A stretch of 10,121 nt of DNA, from contig CAZMSZ010000284.1 of assembly GCA_964569055.1 (NCBI GenBank), positions 1 through 10,121 of the forward strand, written 5' to 3'. The position numbers and the translations under genes were made by a program. Of this stretch, positions 5,580-10,121 are shown one piece after another. Origin of the DNA: JAWLGW01 sp964569055. Lineage in GTDB: Bacteria > Planctomycetota > J058. The notes under the pieces are model-generated. The model searched no databases. It had not been told where the DNA came from and saw nothing but the letters and a program-made list of their open reading frames with translations. Positions within the stretch are counted from its first letter, which is position 1; each line of letters starts with the position of its first letter.

Positions 5580-7277
5580 TCAGCCCCCGCGGCGCGGGCG
5601 GCGCTCGGGCATCCGCCAGATCCCCGAGTCCTCCAGGCTCCCGCCGAGCTGGTCGATCTCGCGCTCGCACTGGCCGATGAACGCCTCGGCGGAGAGGCGC
5701 TCGCCCGAGCGGTTGAGGTCGCGCGCCTTGCCGCCGCGCAGGGTGCGGATCGCGTTGCGCAGCTCGCGGCAGGCGCGGTCGCGCTGGCCCTGGGCGCGGT
5801 AGGTCTGCGCCAGGGCGTAGCGGGCGTCGACGAAGTCGGGCTCGAGGTACAGCGCCCGGCGCAGGCTCACCTCGGCCCGGGGGTGGTCGCCCTGCGACGC
5901 GCGCAGCTTGCCGAGCAGGTGGTGGGCGCGCGCGTCGAGGGGCTCCACCTCGACCGCGGTCTCGAGCTGCCGCGCCGCGTACTCGTGGTCGCCCCGCTGC
6001 ATGTAAACCTCGGCCAGCAGCAGGCGCGGCTGCGCCCAGCGCGGGGCGCGGCTCACCGCGGCGCGCAGCGCCCGGCCGGCGCCCTCGAGGTCGCCGACGG
6101 CCAGGCGGTGCTCGGCCTGCACCACCAGCTCGCGGGGGAGCGCCGGCTGCTCGCGGAAGCGCGGGATGGTGCGCGTCTCGATCCGGCGCGGCGTGTCGCC
6201 GCGGGTGAAGGCGCGGGTGGGCGTGTCGCCCTGGCCGCGGCGCACGCGGAACCCGCTCTCGGTGATCGGGTCGCCGAAGGGCGACCCCGGCGGCTGGCGG
6301 AGCTTGGTGGGCCGGGCGGGGGTCGGCTCGGGCGGCACCAGGCGCGGCCGTCGCATGACGCGCGTCTCCTGCTGGTCCGCCGGGAGGGAGGGCTTGGGGC
6401 GGGCGAGCGGCGCGCTCGAGGCGCGCACCGGCGCGACCCGCGGGTCCACCCGCTTGCGGTAGTAGAACGTGTCGCCCCAGAACACGACCTCGTAGTCCTG
6501 CTCGATCTCGGGGAACACCTCGGCGTGGCCGAGGAACAGCACCCCGCCCGGCGCGAGCACGTTGGTGAACCGACGCAGCACCTCGCGCGCCTGGGGCAGC
6601 CCGAAGTAGATGAAGACGTTGCGGCAGAAGATCACGTCCCAGGGCCCGACGGCCGAGCGCGGCAGGACCTGGTGCACGAGGTTGTGCTCGGCGAACTCGA
6701 CCGACTCGCGCACCCCGTCGCGGACGCGCACCCGCCCGCCCTTGACCTCGAGGTAGTGGCGGTAGTCGGGCGGGACGCCGCTGAGGGCGTGCTCGGGATA
6801 CAGCCCCTCGCGCGCGGTGGCCAGCGCCTCCTTCACGATGTCGGTGGCCAGGATGTAGTACGACCTGCCGAGCGGGCGCAGGGCCGCGTCTGCCACCATG
6901 GCGATCGAGTGGGGCTCCTCGCCCGTCGAGCAGCCGGCGCTCCAGATCGAGATCGGGAGCGGGCTGGTGGCGGCGCGCGCGAGCGCGGGCAGGACCTCCT
7001 GCCCGAGCGCGTCGAAGCTGGCCGGGTTGCGGAAGAAGCTGGTCTTGCGGACCGTGAGGATCTCGAAGATCTCCTCCATCTCGGTCCGGCCCAGGCTGTC
7101 GCGCTCGAGGTAGGCGATGTAGGCGCCCACGTCCGCGAAGCCGCGCCCGTCGAGCCGGTCCAAGAAGCGGGGCGCGAGGAAGCGCCAGCGGTCCTCGGGG
7201 ATCACGAACCCGGTGGCGCGCTCGAGGAAGCGGCGGAACGCCCGCTCCTCCTCGTGCGTGCGCGCCTCGCCGCTCAC
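5580..7277 (-). CDS. cheR: CheR-type chemoreceptor methyltransferase with C-terminal TPRs
   Basis: Protein of 565 residues. Residues 1-75 are the helical CheR N-terminal domain. TVRKTSFFRN (75-84) is the family signature, IWSAGCSTGEEPHSIAM (111-127) is the S-adenosylmethionine-binding motif I, ATDI (144-147) is the acidic motif, and FCRNVFIYF (217-225) and GGVLFLGHAE (244-253) complete the methyltransferase up to about 277. Residues 280-380 are a disordered Pro/Arg/Thr-rich linker, and 385-510 carry at least three tetratricopeptide repeats. By family it methylates glutamates of chemoreceptors using S-adenosylmethionine. TPRs on CheR, as in Pseudomonas WspC and Myxococcus FrzF, are typical of systems controlling non-flagellar outputs and probably serve protein docking. 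The GTG start overlaps the cheB stop (GTGA) and has GGAGG seven bases upstream. It appears to be the last gene of the operon. Confidence 0.92.
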   Translation of the reverse strand: MSGEARTHEEERAFRRFLERATGFVIPEDRWRFLAPRFLDRLDGRGFADVGAYIAYLERDSLGRTEMEEIFEILTVRKTSFFRNPASFDALGQEVLPALARAATSPLPISIWSAGCSTGEEPHSIAMVADAALRPLGRSYYILATDIVKEALATAREGLYPEHALSGVPPDYRHYLEVKGGRVRVRDGVRESVEFAEHNLVHQVLPRSAVGPWDVIFCRNVFIYFGLPQAREVLRRFTNVLAPGGVLFLGHAEVFPEIEQDYEVVFWGDTFYYRKRVDPRVAPVRASSAPLARPKPSLPADQQETRVMRRPRLVPPEPTPARPTKLRQPPGSPFGDPITESGFRVRRGQGDTPTRAFTRGDTPRRIETRTIPRFREQPALPRELVVQAEHRLAVGDLEGAGRALRAAVSRAPRWAQPRLLLAEVYMQRGDHEYAARQLETAVEVEPLDARAHHLLGKLRASQGDHPRAEVSLRRALYLEPDFVDARYALAQTYRAQGQRDRACRELRNAIRTLRGGKARDLNRSGERLSAEAFIGQCEREIDQLGGSLEDSGIWRMPERRPRRGG

Positions 7278-8326
7278 GCCAGCGCCTCCACGATCGCCGG
7301 CGCGATCCGGTCGAGCGGGAGCACCTGCTGGGCGGCCCCGTTGGCGACGGCCGCCTGCGGCATGCCGTACACCACCGAGGTGGCCTCGTCCTGCGCGATC
7401 GTCTTGCCGCCGCTCTGGCGGATCGCGAGCAGCCCGTCCGCGCCGTCGCGCCCCATGCCGGTCAGGACCACCCCCAGGGCGCGCGGGCCGTAGCAGCCCG
7501 CCGCGCTCCGGAGCAGGCGGTCGCCGCTGGGGCAGTGCATGCCGACGTGGGTCGGGTCGTCCACCAGCGCCACCCGGCGCGCGTCGGTCACCTCCGCGAA
7601 CCGCCCCTGCGGGGCCAGGTAGACCCGCCCCTCGAACAGGTCCATGCCGTCCTTGGCGAGGGCCACCTCGAGGCGGCAGTGGTCGTCGAGCCAGCGCGCC
7701 AGCCCCTCCTCGAACGAGGCCTCGATGTGCTGCACGATCACGACCGCCGCGCGCAGCCCCATGGGGAGCCCGCCCAGGAGCACGGTCAGCGCGCGCGGGC
7801 CGCCGGTCGAGGCCACGATCGCCACCACCCGCGAGGCGCGCTTGAAGAAGCCGGTCGAGCCGCGCCGCGCCGCGAGCATGTCGGCGGACGAGCGGCCGCG
7901 CCGCCCGCGCGGGTGCGAGATCACCGGGACGCGGGCCAGCAGCCGGAGCCGCTCGATCAGCGGGCTCACGTCCGCGCGCAGGTCGTCGAGGTCGGGCTTC
8001 GAGATCAGGTCGAGGGCCCCCACCGCGAGCGCGCGCATGCCGAGGTCGACCTCGCGCGACAGGTCGTGGGCCGCCGTCATGAGCAGGATCGGGGTGGGGC
8101 AGGTCGCCATGATCTCGCGGGTCGCCTCGAGCCCGTCGAGCTTGGGCATCTGCACGTCCATCAGCAGGACGTGCGGGCGGAGCCGCTTGGTGAGCTCGAC
8201 GCCCTCCTCGCCGTCGGCCGCGACCCCGACCAGCTCGATCCCGCTGGCGCGCCCCAGGAGGGACGTCAGCGCGGAGCGGTGCACGCGGCTGTCGTCGACC
8301 AGCAGGACCCGGACCCGATCGCTCAC
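7274..8326 (-). CDS. cheB: CheB protein-glutamate methylesterase/deamidase
   Basis: Protein of 350 residues, the usual CheB length. The receiver domain (5-125) has the acidic pair D11/D12, phospho-acceptor D57 in LLMDVQMPKLDG, T84 and K110. After a short linker the methylesterase domain (165-348) has the catalytic triad S173 (VASTGGP), H200 (VIVQHI) and D294 (LTGMGRDGADG), plus HCPSGD (264-269). All active residues are intact. It removes methyl groups from, and deamidates, chemoreceptor glutamines/glutamates when phosphorylated by CheA, opposing the CheR encoded next to it. GTG at 8326 overlaps the cheA stop as GTGA. There is no strong ribosome binding site, so translation probably depends on coupling to cheA. 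Confidence 0.95.
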   Translation of the reverse strand: MSDRVRVLLVDDSRVHRSALTSLLGRASGIELVGVAADGEEGVELTKRLRPHVLLMDVQMPKLDGLEATREIMATCPTPILLMTAAHDLSREVDLGMRALAVGALDLISKPDLDDLRADVSPLIERLRLLARVPVISHPRGRRGRSSADMLAARRGSTGFFKRASRVVAIVASTGGPRALTVLLGGLPMGLRAAVVIVQHIEASFEEGLARWLDDHCRLEVALAKDGMDLFEGRVYLAPQGRFAEVTDARRVALVDDPTHVGMHCPSGDRLLRSAAGCYGPRALGVVLTGMGRDGADGLLAIRQSGGKTIAQDEATSVVYGMPQAAVANGAAQQVLPLDRIAPAIVEALA

Positions 8327-10121
8327 AGCATCCGCTCGAGCAGGCCCCGCAGGGCGTTTTGGTTGAACTCGCTCTTGGTCAAGTAGCCGTCGGCGCCCGC
8401 CTCGAGGCCCGCCTGGCGATCCTGACTGGAGCCGCGGTTGGACACAATGATGATCGGGACGTCCGCCAGGCGGTCGTTGCTGCGGACGCGGCGCACCAGG
8501 CCGAGGCCGTCCAGCCTGGGCATCTCGATGTCGGTCACGATCAGCTGCGGGCGGACGCGCTCCAGGATCCCCCAGGCGTCCATGCCGTCGACCGCGATCA
8601 GCGGCTGGAACCCGAGCGCCTCGACCGCCCGCCCGAGCACCTGCCGCGAGACGATGCTGTCGTCGACGATCAGGATGCTGCGCGTGGCGTCGGCGCGGAT
8701 GCGGGACGCGTCGCCCAGGCCGGCGCGCAGCGCGTTGAACAGCTCGGGGACGTGGAGCTGCAGCGCGATCTCGCCGCTGGGCGTGTGCACGGCCCCCGAG
8801 ACCCAGGGGAGCAGCTCCAGCGGCCAGCCGATCGGCTTGACGACCACGGCCCGCTCCTCGAGCAGCTCCTCCGCCACGAGCGCCAGGCGCTCGCCGGCGT
8901 GGTGCACCACCAGCATGCGGAGGAACTCGGCGTCGGGCAGGACGGGCTGGTGCAGGAACGCGCTCAGCCGCAGCAGCGGGATCGTCTGGCCGCGCCACAC
9001 CACGGTCGGGCGCCCGCTGAAGGTCGCCACGCGCAGGGTGCGCAGGCGCAGCGACTCCTCGACCGCCTCGGTCGGGAGCGCGAACCGCTGCCCGCCCGAG
9101 CGGAGGAGCATCACCCGCGAGATCAACAGCGTGAGCGGCAGGCGGATCACGATCGACGAGCCGCGGCCGGGGCGCGAGTCGACCTGCACGTCGCCCTTCA
9201 GCGCCTCGACCGCGCTCTTGACCGCGTCCATGCCGATGCCGCGCCCCGAGATCTCCGAGGCCGTGGCGCGGGTGCTGAAGCCCGGCGCGAAGATGAGCTG
9301 GATCGCCTCGGCGTCGCCGAGCTGACGGGCCGCCGCCTCGTCGAGCACCCCGCGCGAGACGGCGATCCGGCGCACCCGCTCGGGGTCGATCCCCGCGCCG
9401 TCGTCCTCGACCCGGATCACGACCCGGTTCCCCTCCTGACCGGCGCTCACCTCGAGCAGCCCCTCGGGCGGCTTGCCGGCGGCCACGCGCTCGGCGGGCG
9501 GCTCGATCCCGTGGTCGAGCGCGTTGCGCAGGAGGTGCGTGAGCGGCGACTTGAGCGCGTCGAGGATCACGCGGTCCATCTCCGTCTCCTCGCCGCGCAC
9601 GCGCACGCGCACCTTCTTCTCCAGCCGGCGGGCGAGGTCCCGCGCCTCGCGCGGGACGTGGTCGAACAGGTAGCCGACCTGCCGCAGCCGCACGTCCACC
9701 GCCAGCCGCTGCAGGCTGCCGCTCGCGTTCTGCACGTGGAGCGTGTCCGCCCGGAACTCGTGCAGCATGCGCCGCAGCGCCTGGCTCACGTCGCCCGCGT
9801 CGGCCGCGCCCTCCTCGACGCCGCGCGCCAGGGTGCGCAGCCGCGTCTCGTAGGTCTCGAGCCGCTGCCGGGCGAGCGTGAGGTCGCTGACCACCTCGTC
9901 GAGCTGCTTGAGGCGCGAGGCCCGCACCCGGACCATGTCGTCGTCGCGGCCGCGCGCGCCCTGCTGCCCCTCGGCCGCCACGATGCGGGTCGACGAGCCG
10001 GCGTCGGCCTCGGCGACCCCGACCGGGGCCGGCTCCGCCCGCTGCTCCGCGGCGGGCTCCGCCGCGGGGGTCGGCGGCTCGGGGTAGGCCCGCGTCGGCC
10101 GATCGGGGTCGACCCAGCCGG
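8323..10121 (-). CDS. cheA: CheA-type hybrid histidine kinase with C-terminal receiver, N-terminus outside window
   Basis: The frame stays open to the window edge, so 598 C-terminal residues are visible and the His-phosphotransfer domain is cut off. Visible residues 1-60 are an acidic, Ala/Pro-rich linker. P3 dimerisation spans about 62-150 (MVRVRASRLKQLDEVVSDL). The P4 ATPase follows with the N box HLLRNALDHG (195-204), G1 DDGAG (239-243) and G2 GRGIGM (292-297). A CheW-like P5 spans about 332-466. A receiver spans 481-598 with D486/D487, phospho-acceptor D530 (IVTDIEMPRLDG), S560 in the Thr/Ser position and K582. By family it autophosphorylates under receptor and CheW control and passes phosphate to CheB and to its own receiver. 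The fused receiver recalls FrzE and WspE, where it acts as output, sink or switch. cheA-cheB-cheR are linked by four-base overlaps. Confidence 0.93.
   Translation of the reverse strand, partial: GWVDPDRPTRAYPEPPTPAAEPAAEQRAEPAPVGVAEADAGSSTRIVAAEGQQGARGRDDDMVRVRASRLKQLDEVVSDLTLARQRLETYETRLRTLARGVEEGAADAGDVSQALRRMLHEFRADTLHVQNASGSLQRLAVDVRLRQVGYLFDHVPREARDLARRLEKKVRVRVRGEETEMDRVILDALKSPLTHLLRNALDHGIEPPAERVAAGKPPEGLLEVSAGQEGNRVVIRVEDDGAGIDPERVRRIAVSRGVLDEAAARQLGDAEAIQLIFAPGFSTRATASEISGRGIGMDAVKSAVEALKGDVQVDSRPGRGSSIVIRLPLTLLISRVMLLRSGGQRFALPTEAVEESLRLRTLRVATFSGRPTVVWRGQTIPLLRLSAFLHQPVLPDAEFLRMLVVHHAGERLALVAEELLEERAVVVKPIGWPLELLPWVSGAVHTPSGEIALQLHVPELFNALRAGLGDASRIRADATRSILIVDDSIVSRQVLGRAVEALGFQPLIAVDGMDAWGILERVRPQLIVTDIEMPRLDGLGLVRRVRSNDRLADVPIIIVSNRGSSQDRQAGLEAGADGYLTKSEFNQNALRGLLERML

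Noticed and set aside
5310..7493. Open plus-strand frame of 727 codons opposite cheR
   Set aside because: It lies antisense to a well-conserved CheR-TPR gene and shows no recognisable domain.

Overview
The window is very GC-rich, with codon third positions almost always G or C. It carries proteins typical of a large-genome, signalling-rich proteobacterial relative: a eukaryotic-like kinase-fold protein, a CheA hybrid ending in a receiver domain, and CheR fused to TPRs. Together these suggest Myxococcota (Polyangiales-like). That placement is inference from gene content and composition; no rRNA or marker gene is present.

Layout. A small two-CBS-domain protein (13-426, +) converges on a YhbY/CRM-domain RNA-binding protein (466-774, -), with a strong hairpin between them. 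YhbY is divergent from a pseudokinase with a C-terminal membrane anchor (847-2007, +). The pseudokinase converges, with only 23 bp between stops, on a two-gene minus-strand unit. Read in its own direction, that unit starts with a possible 8-codon leader ORF (5386-5412). Next is a 510-residue protein with an N-terminal zinc ribbon and an exact 150-residue tandem duplication (3857-5389), then a 609-residue protein whose C-terminal half fits an Amidase_2-type peptidoglycan amidase (2031-3860). The two proteins overlap at ATGA. A 167-bp gap then separates them from a minus-strand chemosensory operon: hybrid CheA (cut by the window edge), CheB and CheR-TPR, each joined to the next by a GTGA overlap.

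How the parts work together. The chemosensory genes form a complete kinase and receptor-adaptation set: CheA phosphorylates its own receiver and CheB, while CheR and CheB methylate and demethylate receptors. CheA-receiver plus CheR-TPR resembles Wsp- or Frz-type systems that control functions other than flagellar rotation. Receptors, CheW and any output regulator must lie outside the window.

The zinc-ribbon/amidase pair is the least familiar part. The amidase has no signal peptide, and the two genes look translationally coupled, so an accessory or effector pair for a contractile or other secretion system is a reasonable but unproven idea. Every stretch without a gene is shorter than 300 bp.
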